In this document: piece after piece, positions 12,001 through 24,311 of the stretch | Numbering within the stretch: the stretch's first letter is position 1 | How the letters are laid out: every line of letters starts with the position of its first letter | DNA from: Dictyophora rubrovolvata | Lineage: Eukaryota > Basidiomycota > Agaricomycetes > Phallales > Phallaceae | Direction: 5' to 3' | DNA: 64,000 bases | Assembly: GCA_029959195.1 (NCBI GenBank) | Contig: CP114118.1 | Location: 434,001 to 498,000, forward strand | Notes under the pieces: model-generated | The model's input: only the letters and a program-made list of their open reading frames with translations | What the model was told of the DNA's origin: nothing | Database searches by the model: none | Translations under genes and position numbers: made by a program

Positions 12001-14449
12001 CGCGCCCAGGCGATGCTAAAGAAATGCTTGCTGCGACGAACGAAAGATACTAAGTTAGAAGGAAAACCTATTTTGCAGCTTCCTCCTAAAGATGTCGAGA
12101 TCATTCGAATCGACTTTTCTCCTGACGAACGACTGGTGCGTTGCCGTTTCCTAATTTCTATCGTGCTTTTGAATGAATATTTTTTTCTTTCTTTAGATCT
12201 ATGATAGAATAGAAAAACGTGAACAACAGAAAATGACCAAGTTCCTAAAAGCTGGTACTGTCTTGAAAAAGTGTGTTATCTTTCTTTCGTCTTGAGACTA
12301 TATCCTTCCTGACCTTTCTTGTCTAGTTATATGGTTATCCTGGTAAGACGTGTCATCCTGAAAAGGTTGCTCAGGTTCCTAATTCTCTCTTAGGTCATGT
12401 TGCTACGTTTGCGACAAGCTTGCAAGTAAGTCTCGAACATGCATTCTCTATTCAAGCTGTTCCTTAGCATTCGATCCACAGTCATCCCTTGTTAATTGCT
12501 TCCGTACGTGTCATATATACGCTACCTTACTGGGATGTCGATGTTAATGGCGTGTTCAGGAGTCGGGAGATCCCGATGGATTCAACACTGTCTTGGACGA
12601 GGCTGATGCCCGATTTCAAGATAAGGCTGCTTCTAAGAATGATGTGGAACGTGCGGAAAAACTGATAGGACCTGTTTTCGTCAAAGATGTAAGTACTGTC
12701 GTGATGGATGTCTGTGTTTTAATTCTCATTCATACTGGTGCTTGTTTTTGTAGGTCAAGGCGAAGTATGTAGTACGTTAATGACACTCCTGCTCTTGATT
12801 AACGTGCAATTAGATTGCTGGAGCAAGCCGAAGCAAGACTTAAAGCTGAGTCTCAAGGTCTCGGTTTCGAGGAAGATGACGCGGAATGTCCAATCTGTTA
12901 CGATTGTACGTTTGAACCAGGTTTCATACTAAGATGGATCTTTTGGTTAAATCTTATCTTTTTTCCTTAGCTTATATTAATAACTGCTGTATTACTGTGC
13001 GTGGTTTGTCGCTCTGTTGATTACTCTTGTCTGACATCCCGTAACCAGAAATGCAAACATATGTTCTGTGCTGGTGAGATCTTGACTATTTCATGGATCT
13101 TTTGAGCGTGGCGTTTGCTTATTTCTTTCTTTAGACTGTCTCAATGATCTCTTCAAGAGCCCGCCTAACAAGTATGTCGTTATTGTTCTACCAAGACTTG
13201 TACTTTACCTTTAGTTGCAGTTTACAAGCCCAAGATGCGGAGTACGCACGAGCTGTTCAGTCGGGTATCCGACCATGTCCTGTGTGTCGCAACAACATAC
13301 ATCCGGACTTCATCTTCAGGACCAAGTTCTTTGAGCCGACCGAGGTGGAATTGAATGTGTTAAGAGAGTCGCATCCGAACGCCTCATCATCCTCGGGTGG
13401 TGTTACTCCTGTTGATGTCAAGGGGAAAGGAAAGGCTGTAGATGAGCTTGCTGAACTGGACGACATTCTTGCCGATATGCATAATGAAACTTTTGAGCCT
13501 AGTGCAAAGATGATCAGGATGGTTGATCTGTTGAAACAATGTATGGCCATATGTTTTTTTCTATCCTATGAAGACATTGTTGACTGTTGATTGATGCACA
13601 GGGAAAGAAGAAGCACCTGATGATAAGATTATATGTTATTCTCAATGTAAGTTCTTCAAGTTGTGTCTAGGTGACGGTGGCATGACCTAACCTCCGTTCG
13701 GGACATTTCAGGGACATCGATGCTTGATCGTACGTATGCTCCGGTCTACTTAGGTATCGATTACTGAGAACGAGTTGAACATAGTCGTCGAACAATTGCT
13801 GATCAAGGATGACATCGACACCGTCCGGTATGACGGTAAAATGACTAGGTTGGAACGTGATGCCGCTGTTGCCGAGTTCAAGAAACAATCTGGCCCACCT
13901 ATTATGCTAATAAGGTGTGTTTAGCACGACTCTTTTTTTCCCTTCGTAAATGAAGCTGAATTTGGATCATCATAGCCTCAAATGCGGTGGGGTAGGCTTG
14001 AACCTTGTAGAAGCGAATAGAGTCATTTGCTTGGATCTTGCCTGGAATGCCGCCACAGAGAATCAGGCTTTTGACAGAGTACATAGGATGGGTTAGTACC
14101 GTGGAATGTTTATGAGTATGTGTACAGCTTCAAGTTAACGCTGCGGTTTTTAGGCCAACAGAAGAGCGTGCATGTCAAGCGTCTGATCGTTGAAAACACA
14201 GTGGAAGACAGGTGGGGTTATGAGTTCTTTCTTTCTTTAGAACCTTCCAATATTGATTGTGTACAAAACACCTAGGATTTTGAAACTCCAAGCTAATAAA
14301 CAAGCTTTGTCCGATGCGGCCTTAGGAGAAGGGAAGGCTGGCAAGCTCAAGAAATTGACTGTTGGTGAACTAAAAACTGTAAGTGTTAGGCCTGTTCTTG
14401 TTACACTAGACTAATAATATTATTTTCATAGCTGTTTGGCTTACCTTAA
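9093..14449 (+). CDS. SNF2-family DNA translocase with RING finger (Uls1/Rad5/Rad16-like)
   Basis: An ATP-driven DNA translocase and probable E3 ubiquitin ligase in the nucleus, of the Uls1/Ris1-Rad16-Rad5 group that acts in DNA repair or removal of modified proteins from chromatin. Exon 1 starts [14 protein letters not shown] long serine/proline-rich disordered N-terminus (to about 10470) precedes the helicase. Motifs in order are DDMGLGKT (Walker A, near 10899-10979), [18 protein letters not shown] (Walker B, near 11471), WTLTGTP (motif III), LRRTKD, a C3HC4 RING split by introns (CPIC near 12887, then CKHMFCADC and CPVCR near 13280), then [25 protein letters not shown] and DRVHRMGQ of the second lobe. 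It ends GELKTLFGLP. At least 20 introns are needed. The exon after about 11370 has an unclear 5' splice site (GTCAGC or a GC-AG site). No HIRAN domain is seen, which favours Uls1/Rad16 over Rad5. Confidence 0.9.
10899..10916 (+). other. 18-nt microexon carrying most of the Walker A loop
   Basis: Flanked by an intron ending TCTCGCAG (10898) and one beginning GTACGC (10917). Spliced between ATTCTTGC and GAAAACC it gives ILADDMGLGKT, so this exon supplies DDMGLG of the ATP-binding loop. Both flanking introns are short (61 and 56 nt). Confidence 0.8.
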
Positions 14450-16495
14450 CGCGTTATTTATTGGGATATTCGTGTTTGAGAGTTGCTGATGGGTCGGCTC
14501 TCGATATTTGACTGGTCCACGATTTCTTCTCACTTTTTTTTGGTGTCTTGTCCACTTATTTTTGTTTCTATATATTTTATTCTATTCTATTCATTAATCA
14601 TGTCAAGTTTGTTCCAGATGTGTATTCTTTACTTGTGCTATTTCTTGAAATGTATTGAGCGAGGACTCGGAACTCGATTTGTTGTAAAACTCTCTACTTT
14701 ATTCGTTATATGTAGCCGATAAGAAGCACGGTCGTTATGTTTCCAAAGTTTTTATAAAATATATCCTAATTTTAGCATTCAATGAGTTGTCTTGTGATTC
14801 CGAAAGTAGGGTAGTGGGGTATGACTATGGCCATAGTCATAGACAGCCCGCCAGGACTATAAGCGCCGTCGTCATCGCTTGCTCCCTTTGTGCTCCCTAC
14901 CACACTAGCACAAATTCTTACATTTTCTCTCTCACCTCTGAAACATTCCAGGACCAAGAAAACAGCAGAACAGCAGAGATGAGGGAATAGCAGTAAAGCT
15001 CATATCAATTAGAATCGTGTCGGAGCAAGGACGCGGCGTCAAAGAACTATCATGATGAAGAGACTTGACATGATGCACCGCGTATGTGTGAATAGTAGAA
15101 CATAGGATGGTTTTTCTTTATGAATTTATGAATTTATATTTACCTAGGTATCCGAACACCTCGCCCACTACCCCTTATTGAGGATATGAATCGTGTCGCT
15201 TTTTGAACTTCTGTCGTTCTCAGGCTCGCTGGATTGACTGTTCAGGCAGCATTCAAGAATCACATCTGAATAATCTTGCTTATCTAAAGGACAAAAAGAG
15301 TAACGAAGAGGGATCTTAGTGGGCCGAAAGCGATCCCGGGTGAAACTGGAAAGTCAGCAAATTAATTAAGACTTCGGACATTCTTTTATCAGCTTTTCTT
15401 CTTATTCCAGTCCACATTCAAGTCATGATGCTTACTACTTACCTGCGTTTATTTAGAGAATAATACAAAGCTCAAGCTGATATGAATCGTCGGTAATCAT
15501 TCAGAAACTGACGTATGGGTCATATAAAAACCATGAAATTTATATACTCCGGGACAGTAGCACATTGTCAGCATCAATATCCGACTGTAGGGATACTGGA
15601 TGACGCCTTCACTCTCCAACCTTTGTCACGGCTGTTAGTACTCTGGGCACCAGAGGCGAGCTTCGGTCATGAAAACCTGGTTCTCCTTCACCACTGACAG
15701 TAAAGGACTTGGACTCAACGATAATTCGTTAAATCGAGGCCGGAAATCTATCATTTATCATAGCGTTGACAAAAGAAAGCTAATGTGAGGTGAGACGTTT
15801 CATTCGATTGCTGAAGTCATGACACTAACACGTATGTGGACAGAATATCCAACATTTCTTAACGTATAGGATCTATGGGGAGCTTCTTCAAAGACTTCGG
15901 GAACTTAATTTCTGCTTATCAGAACGTTGGCACTGGGGCCTCATGGACAAGTTGCTTCCTCAATTCCTGTATCTGGGACTCTGGCTTTGAATTCTTAATC
16001 TGTTCCAAATGAAAATCCTGTGATTAAAATGAAATTTAATATGTTTTCAATAGACGATGAGCATATCTCCAGTGACCATTCCCCATGTGGCCATCCTTCG
16101 GCGGACCCTCATTTTGATTCCCCTAATTGTAGATTGAGCTTGAAAACCTGAAGATTGACTCATGAGGTGGTGAGTATCGTACATAAAGAGGAGACTAGTT
16201 TCAGCCAGTCAATTCAATTTTCGACGATAAGCCAACGGATAATGCAAACTTTTGTCAATGGTGTTAGCCGGTACACGCCTCGAGTTCTATGTCCGTCGTC
16301 TCCCTTTTGAAGCTCAACACACGTATTACGACCGACTTTGGCAAGGCGTGGAGATGCCTGTACTGCAGAAGTAACTCTTGCGAAGGTTTCGATTTTTTTC
16401 CTGGCCTATTGACACATGCCGGCCATGGTATATAAATACATATATCCTCGAAGGTAACCGGTAAAATCCCTTGTCACCAATTCGAATCTCGAATC
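14450..16495. other. Intergenic region
   Basis: About 2 kb with no supported gene. Open frames here are short and lack domains or paired splice sites. The last 100 bases, with TATATAAATACATATATC near 16430-16447, look like the TATA region of the antiporter gene. Confidence 0.5.
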
Positions 16496-18755
16496 ATGGG
16501 TCTCAGCTTTCACCCCGTCGATGTAGGCTTTCTAAACTTGATTCCCTAGCTTGTTCTCTGAAAAGCAATTTTTATTCTCTCTTTCTCACTCAAGGTTGCA
16601 ATACCAGCACTGATTTATATTCTTTTCGGCACTTTTGCTGTATTTTTCACCGTAATAGCCCATTTTTCAAAACAAAAAGTACGCTTACTTGAGCTATATA
16701 TATTTTTTATTCCCATAACTCACCATTAAAGCTCTACATCGGTGAAGCCGTTCTAGCCACTGCGTTCGGTATCATCATTGGCCCATATGGTGCGGGCATC
16801 CTTGATCCCCAGAAGTGGGGAAATGGTTCTACGACGAATGTCACACACATAACTCTTGAAGTCATGCGTATTACTCTCGCAATAGGTCTCTTTGCTGTTG
16901 GGGTCGATTTACCCAAGCGATATCTCGCGATTCATTGCAAAAGCCTTGCCATCGTGGTTATTCCTACGATGGCGTTTGGATGGCTTGCCTCCGCTGGCTT
17001 CATGTATTGGTTATTCCCCGGGTTGACCTATATTTCGGCCCTTTGTATATCTGCTTGCCTCACCCCTACAGATCCTGCATGTTCTCTTTCTACTCTATTT
17101 ATCTGCAGCAGTTTATTGAAAATCTTATTTCTTTTTGTTAGGTGTTGTCTGTAGCTATCACGACGGGAGCCTTCGCCGTTCGATACGTCCCAGAGAACAT
17201 TCGAAATCGTAAGTGACGCATGCCAAATTTCACGGAAAATTCCCATCTAAGACCCGTTCATTTTTTCAGTTATTGCTGCTGAGTCCGCTGCAAACGATGG
17301 CCTAGCATACCCCTTCCTCAGGCATGCTTTTTTTTATGCTTTTACCTAGTACGCAACTGAAACCTACCAGCGTATCCGTATACCTTTCATTAGAAGCTTC
17401 AAAGGGTGTAGCAATAGGCGAGGCGTTTCTCTTTGGCTGGCTATGTAAGTTTTTCTGACAGGTTGTGCACCTCGTGTTCATGGGCATTTACCCCTCCTCC
17501 TTCTAAGACCAAGTCGTCCTTGGCACAATACTTGGTGCCATTCTGGGCTTCTGTTTCTCCTATCTCTTGAAACTGGCAAACCGAAAAGGGTTTATTAACC
17601 GCGAAACATACATCGCACAGTACATTTCAATGTCATTCTTAACGATCGGTATAGCGAACGTGGTAGGCATGGATGATTTATTAGCTACTTTCGCAGCTGG
17701 TGAGACGTCACTCATTTTTTTTTGGTTGGCTTGTGCCCCCAATCATACTTCAATTAATTAAGGTTCAGCAATTTCATGGGATGGCGAATTTAAGATTGAA
17801 GCCGGAGATGGAACGTTTGCAATAGTCATAGACTCACTATTGAATATTGCTGCATTTATATATATTGGAGCTTGGTTACCTTTTCAGAGTTATAACACAC
17901 CGGAAGTAAGCATATACTCTCATTCAGTAAATCTCTAACCCGATCGATTTGACATATCAACCCCGCATATATACAGCTTAGTATTGAACCTTGGCGACTT
18001 GTAGTACTATCCTTGCTTATTCTTTCATTCCGCCGGATTCCCTTCTTATTGCTGGTATACAAATGGGTTCCCGATATTGAAAATTGGAAAGAAGCGGCAT
18101 TTGTTGGACATTTTGGTGTGTTTTTAATTCGTCTTCTTTTCCGACTGTCCGATATTGTACTAAAAATTATGTCAGGTCCAATGGGTAACCATTTCTCCAT
18201 GAAAACTCATTCAAACATCTCTAATATAGTACATGAATTAGGCGTCAGTGCAATCTTTATATCCACTCTCGCCTTAACACGACTAACAGAGCCACACGTT
18301 CCACCTCGCAATCAAGAAGAAAGGCTGGCAGCAAGCTTGTATCCACTTGTATCCTTCGTAGTTCTAGGTTCTATCATCATTCGTCAGTAAACTGTCCTCT
18401 CATCCTTGAAATTGAATAAAAATATCTGATCATCAATTTATCAGACGGCCTCTCTATACCGTGTTACAAACTCGGACAAAAGGCAGTTTCATTATCCTCC
18501 ACCTGGTTTAAGCCTGCCAGCGAAACATCCGACTGGGAATCTAATTCGTTGGGACGCGGAAGCTCTTCTGGCTCCGAGAAACCGAAGGATGAAATAGTGG
18601 TTATGGAAGGCGGAATGATTGTTTCACCAAAGTCCCACAATCCAACGGTCGGAGAAGTAACCTCTACGATGGTATATCCCGTCGATTCAAGGACAGGCAG
18701 TTCCGGGTCTGACATAGGAACACCATCATCTACTCTTCAATACAGTCGTTCATGA
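16496..18755 (+). CDS. NHA1: Plasma-membrane Na+/H+ antiporter, Nha1/Sod2 type
   Basis: Exports Na+ (and often K+ or Li+) in exchange for H+ across the plasma membrane, giving salt tolerance and pH control. Exon 1 is only 27 nt (MGLSFHPVD); exon 2 begins at 16595 with VAIPALIYILFG. The spliced protein has about 11-12 hydrophobic helices. Family signatures are LYIGEAVLATAFGIIIGPYG, FAVGVDLPKRY, ISACLTPTDP and the ion-site region ESAANDGLAYPF. Members usually read ESGCNDGxAFP, so the NDG aspartate is kept. Also present are DDLLATFAAG and FGPMG near the seventh to ninth helices. The C-terminal tail is short, serine-rich and acidic, ending TLQYSRS, much shorter than in yeast Nha1 and closer to fission-yeast Sod2. 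About nine introns. No frame damage was seen. Confidence 0.9.
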
Positions 18756-20061
18756 TGCATATTCCAAGCGGTGGTGGGTGGTGGGTACCGGTGTCGTTGC
18801 GGCTGCTGCATTCTCTCACTCTGGGTCCGCATGTAAATAATTTAATTCGTTTTCCAAACTCGAACCTCATATCATCAAAACAGAACCGGCCTGGAGTCAT
18901 AGTTCCGAATCTCGGAATTGTCCAGCATAGACAATACTAAAAGGAAATAGCAACTACATATACATACCTAACTATTGCGTTTACAGCGGTCTGGACGGCT
19001 TCAAATTTCTGCCATACCAAACGAGCAGCAGGGACGGGTTCCGAAACTCAATGATACATGTGTTCGAACTGAGTCGAATTTGCTGAAATCACTTGCCGTT
19101 AGTGAGGGAGGTTACACTCGTGAAGTTCTGTTTATTTTGAACCCGATTTTTTCCTTTTTGTTTTGTCCCATTCCCGTATATAAAACCTGGTTTGTAGTGT
19201 ACATTACATATTTATTATTATATCGGCATATCCTTTTTACCCTTATACTTTGTCACAGGCACGGCTTGCATGAGCTTGATAGTCTATTAGTTTAGCCTAT
19301 TTAAAGTCAGCTTTCTCTCTATTTGGTCATTGCCGTGATGTTGGTTTGTCTTGCTAAATTTTCTATATTTACTTATCTTTGATCTCTTTCCTGTTTCGGG
19401 GGGATGTTAGCGCCTTCGACTCCCGAGCAAACTCGGAGCACAACTACTAGTTTTGCACACGTTCAAGTTATTTTGCAATTGCTATTGCTATTTCTGTAAA
19501 TCTTTTATCGAAATACATATTATGTCCCATGTTGGTCAAGGATCCGAAACATACTTTAATAGCGTTCGTGAAAACTAACTCTTTTGCAATTGGGTCTGAA
19601 TCTATCAGAAACCGAGAATAAATAGCAGCGGGGGCATGCGGGCAGTGTACACCACACTCCACTCAAAATTAGCTCGGCATAATTATGTACGACTCGGACA
19701 GTACGCCGGCTTACTCTTATGCCACTTGATTTGAACTTTCAAAAAGCCTCGGCTTCAAAACAAATGTACATAACATAATTCCAATAAATACTTCAAACTA
19801 AACATTAAGCGATTGGTGTGATTAAGTAAGTGTTCTTGTTTACGGACTGATTCGATGAAAGAAGGATATAAAGATGAAGTAGAAGCACCAGTAGATTTTC
19901 CTACAGGACGAGGAAGTTCCGGATAATTAACGGATGACTGGACTTCTGCAGATAATGTTTTGTCCAAAGTGATGCTAGTCATCTTATCATTACGGGTGCA
20001 TTTATGAAAAGGGAAAAGTGGAATAACGAACTCATTGCTATATTTACAGACTGGACAGCAT
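18756..20061. other. Intergenic region between convergent genes
   Basis: Contains the 3' flanks of the antiporter (plus) and the ADAM protease (minus). The open frame at 19755-20108 (minus) overlaps the possible alternative tail of the ADAM gene and is not convincing on its own. AT-rich tracts (19190-19260, 19320-19390) show no gene. Confidence 0.45.
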
Positions 20062-23000
20062 TTATCTTGGAGGGGGTTGTAATCCTTGTTGTCTTCCCTG
20101 CGCCACAAAGGCGGGAGAGGGCCTCGGTACCGATAACGAGGGATCCCGAGAAGCGACGAGCGTTTGTTGGGAAGGCGATGGGCCGATATAACTGGTCAAA
20201 CGTTGTGGTGAAACGGATGCTAAAGTAGGTTCGATTACGACTTTTGCTTTTTTCGGATATCTTCGGCAACACCAGTCTCGGCGCAGGATACCTTGATAAA
20301 CAATTATCAGCCTCGAAAAAAAAAACACTAAGAAGCAGTTGAGATAAATTACAGCGTATTAAAGTCCAAAAAATAATGATTAATAATATGCCTCCTAATA
20401 TGGTGACTGGAATGGCGATTTGAGGATTTTGACTGTACCATGACTATTGACGAAAGAGAAATCAGTCCGAGTTCAACAAAATTCCATACATTATACGTGA
20501 AACTTGTACCTTGATTGCATCGAAAAAAGTCCCTGGTACACAACTTCCATTTGAACACGAGCCTCCATACCCTGGCAGAACAAAGAAAAATGTGAATCAG
20601 CCCGACGTGTAGCGTGATTTTTATTTTTCAGATTGTATAGAAAGATGGAAAACTAACCGCAAGGCGAGCCATCGATAAGCTGTGCTTGTAATATGGTGCA
20701 TTCCGCTGAATCACCGGGTGTCAAACAAGTTACTTGGCAACTGGTATCTCCCTTGCTTGGACAAGCCTGCCCAAGACCCAGCGAAGCTCCGACCGTTTGA
20801 CATTGCTCTGTTATCCCAGCCACCATTGAATTAGGGAACCACGCCAAGAGAGATAGGAAAAAAAGGAGGTGCTTACGGGAAAGGGATGTGCATTGACCGC
20901 TTGCGCAGGCTAGACCGTCACCACAAGGCAAGCCTGAAAGAGATAAAACAGCCAAGTAATTAGCAAAACTCGGGTAATGAAAAATAATGTGAAAGAAATA
21001 ACCGTTTGGCTGAGTTCTATCCCAAGGACATTGTGCCGACGTTCCATTACACATTTCCGGAAAATCGCATTGAGAGTCTAAAGCCGCCCGACAAACTTGT
21101 GTGCTTGGCGCGAATTGGCATTGTGATGTACAACAAGCCCCATTCGATGGATCACATACTGCCCCTGAAGTGAATTTGCATGTCTTTTGATCGCAGCATG
21201 TTGAGTTGACTCCTATGCCGGGATCGCACTCTTCGTCACCCTCGACGATACCGTTACCGCACATATCAAGGGATATTGTACGGATGTTTTGGTCTGGTGG
21301 CTTGAGACATGTGGTGTTGGTCGTGTTAGATTGCATGAGAGAGCCTGATGATGGGTTGCGTTTAGTGGACAAGGAAAATGGGGGAAAGAGAAAGGATCTC
21401 ATACAAATGTTTCCGACTGAGCATGGGGAGAAGGCTACCTCGCCTGATTGAGAGGTCGGGCTCATTATGAACTGGGAATTGCTGTTACATTGCGAGGTTG
21501 ATAGTGGGCAACAAGAGCTGGTTGAGTTACATCCGTCGACACACTAAAAGTTGTGAGTAAAAAAAGTGAAGTTAAAACTGAGATAAATTTGTGCATACAT
21601 CATGCTAAGAAAAAAAAAACAGTCTGTCTGTTACGGTGAACTGAGTATAGTAGTGTACGCTTACAATAGCGCCGAAGTTGTGTCCAATTTCATGGGCAAC
21701 AACCTGCCATTCATTCCTTCCCGCTGTTGTCAAGGCTGTCCCGGATACAAATTGTCCCGGGCTTCCTGTAGTAGTGGTTTGACATAATGTGCCAAGCCAA
21801 GCAACACCGATTTCAGTGCCAGTCGGACAGCCACTCATCAAGTGCCATAGACCGGCTTGATCATCAGGTTGTGTACCCCGCCATTGAGAGAATAATGATA
21901 ATCTATCATTAAGATCAGTCCCTTGGCTACAAGGGACATTCCATGGAAATGCTGGATCGGGGGATACGGGACATATTGAATCGTGGATGCTGAGTTCTAC
22001 AATTGCGAGGTTGACGTTGAATGTTTTCTGTCAGAAGCGTCAATACATAGTCGAGATATAGTGGAAAGGACATTTAACCAGACCTGGTAAACCGCACTTG
22101 CCATGTTCCAATCGTTTATAATGGCTTTAGTGGCATTTTCTGGAGAACCATATTGCTTCACGTAATTGCAGTCGGCAGCGACTCCCATGTAGAGCTACAA
22201 ACCAGATTAACCAGATTACAATGAGTAAGTTGATGCATAAAGTTTGGGAAACTTACGGTTACGGGATCTACCGGACACCCAGTGGTTTGCCCAATATGTG
22301 ATTCAAAGCTGAAAAAAAATATGGTTAAAGCGACAACGAAAGTTTGGTAAATGTTATGCTCACTTGCTGTCAACGTTGTTTCCAACAGCATCATCTCGTC
22401 TCCAAATACTTCGGTTCGGATCGACCTTTGTCCACGTATTACCATATACCAGCTCATCCAACCATGTAGGCTCTCGGGGTTGTCTGAAAATGGGATTCGA
22501 GGCGGGGTTTCTGTTCCAGTCCAAAGTGTCATGAGAACAAGAATGCGAATGTTCATTTTGGGCAACATGGGAATCCCGCAAGGGGTCGTGCGGGGTAGTG
22601 ATGTCGGAGTCTCTAAAAACGACTAGGGACTGATCCTCCTGCGTATCAGGTACAGGGTCTTGCGGGTGCTTCAATCGCATATACTTGTCCCGGGTCATGA
22701 CGTGGTACGGAATGCCGTTGACGCTGAAAGCACCTTCCAGACTAGGAGGGACACCGAGTCGAGAGTTTCCTTCGTCATAGACCATGATACGCGCCCAACC
22801 TAGGGAAGGATACTTGGAGTTTAACAGCCCGCCAGCCAAATCCTCTTGCAATCGAGCATCAGATTGGTCAGGGTGTATGACGTCGCCCAAGTAGGCCTTG
22901 ACTTGATTCCTGATGATGGGCTCTGTCCGATCCAAGGTGATTTGCCCATTACCGCCAGCTTTAAAATACTTGACGCGAGCGGATGGATGTAATAAATAAT

Positions 23001-23357
23001 CGTTAGGTGTTAAGTGTAAAATATATTTTTCGCCGTAGGCTGACACCGTTAGCCGTAGCGTATCGGAACGAGCTGTCGTCCGAGAACTATCAGAGGAAGA
23101 CGACGATATGGACTTGCGCCACAGCTGTTGAGCTCTGGGATACTGTTGTAGCGTTACTGACGGTTCTGCGATGCGACGCAAGGGTCGAAGGGTTAAGCTA
23201 GAGGCTGCATGAACAATCAAAGTGTAAGTCGGTGGTCTTTTTCTTGAAAAACTTGGCCTGACTTACCTTCGCCTGAAGGAACACATTCCAAAAGAAATAG
23301 AAACAATGATATTAAAGGCAGCAATCGAAAATAAGGTAAGAATGATGCAATATACAT
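20062..23357 (-). CDS. ADAM-type membrane metalloprotease (fungal ADM-A/ADM-B family)
   Basis: A zinc endopeptidase of the reprolysin/ADAM class, likely shedding surface proteins in the secretory pathway or plasma membrane. Translation starts at 23357 with a signal peptide (MYIASFLPYFRLLPLISLF); an intron then joins it to the prodomain exon (SSLTLRPLRR...). After the prodomain come the protease domain with WQVVAHEIGHNFGAI, an HD microexon and CVDGC (together HExxHxxGxxHD), then a cysteine-rich disintegrin-like region (MCGNGIVEGDEECDPGIG; CDFPEMCNGTSAQCP) and an EGF-like stretch GGSCSNGSC. A membrane helix, IAIPVTILGGILLIIIFW, follows, with a short cytoplasmic tail. The tail end is uncertain: one frame ends GLQPPPR at 20062, but the intron after the membrane helix could join other frames ending near 20230 or 19755. 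About a dozen introns. Confidence 0.88.
21599..21604 (-). other. 6-nt microexon (His-Asp) in the ADAM zinc site
   Basis: On the minus strand the exon ending HEIGHNFGAI is followed by a 60-nt intron (21664 to 21605, GTAAGC...TTCTTAG), then CATGAT, then a 55-nt intron (21598 to 21544, GTATGC...CTTTTAG), then TGTGTCGACGG. Splicing gives GHNFGAI-HD-CVDGC, which restores the third zinc histidine and the aspartate of HExxHxxGxxHD. Confidence 0.85.
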
Positions 23358-24311
23358 GTGGCTGAGAACGCCTCGGGATATTGGGTTAGGACTGAAAGAA
23401 GAAGAGTGCCACACCAGGTCACATGCACATTTAAGAAGTAAACGAATAGACTGAAGAATTAAACACCGCCTGCGGTGATCCAAAAGATCCAAGAGAAGTC
23501 AAAGAAAAAAAAGAAAGGAATGAAATGACCGTGTTCTTGTGTTTTCTTGTCACTGTTGCGGCAAGTGCTCGGCGTGTGACAGTCATGCTAGGCGGTTGGC
23601 AAGGTTTGTGACGTGCAACGCGGCGTTGCTTGGTCAGCTTGTGAGGACAGCTTTTGGTATCTGCAGACCTTGTACTCATTGCCGCAGTCGAATCAGTGGG
23701 AAAAAATCTACTGGAGCAACCTATCAAGACTATCATATTAATAACATTGGCCTGTCTTGCTCTGATCAGGTCCGAGTCTTTTATATATCGCAAGTTCTCT
23801 CAGTGTTCGGAAATGGGTCGGAACCGAGTCTTTGGGCCTTGGGATTCAGAAGGATTCAGACCGTTCAAGCTTTGTGTCGTGTGCCCCTTCTGCGTAATAG
23901 TCTCGGGCTACGTCATAGTCTCGGGCATGCCGTAATCGGTCAACAACATCGCCGGCACAGCAGAAGCTGGCGCTGACCGAGATCTAATCAAAAACTAGGG
24001 ATGTACCAAGGTGAAGGATGTACATACGTTCAGTGGTCCCTAGCGTCGAACAGTGGGAAACGACTTCAACTAGGGCTTCGCAGGGTACCTTCAGTGTCAT
24101 TTCGTTGATGGCTGTAGTCAACCCGAATCTCTACCTGTATTACTCCAATTGCTACGACTATCAGAATGTCGTGTTCTATTCACTGTGACTTTGGCCCTCC
24201 ATGCCCCACCACCACCCTTATGGACATTGGAGCTATAGATTCGTAGGGTTATTGGAGCCCTTATAATATGATAATGGACCATTCTCGCTGATATCAACCT
24301 TCCAGTACAGT
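23358..24311. other. Intergenic region
   Basis: Holds the ADAM promoter side and the upstream flank of the first MFS relic. Open frames at 23431-23976 overlap one another on both strands without domains or splice support. Nothing else recognised. Confidence 0.5.

Noticed and set aside
20220-20240. GGTTCGA words as tRNA B-boxes (20226, 28459, 5246)
   Set aside because: No matching A-box, anticodon arm or acceptor stem could be folded around any of them.
19755-20272. A separate minus-strand gene after the ADAM protease
   Set aside because: The frames overlap the ADAM tail and have no start context or domain; better explained as alternative ADAM 3' sequence or chance.
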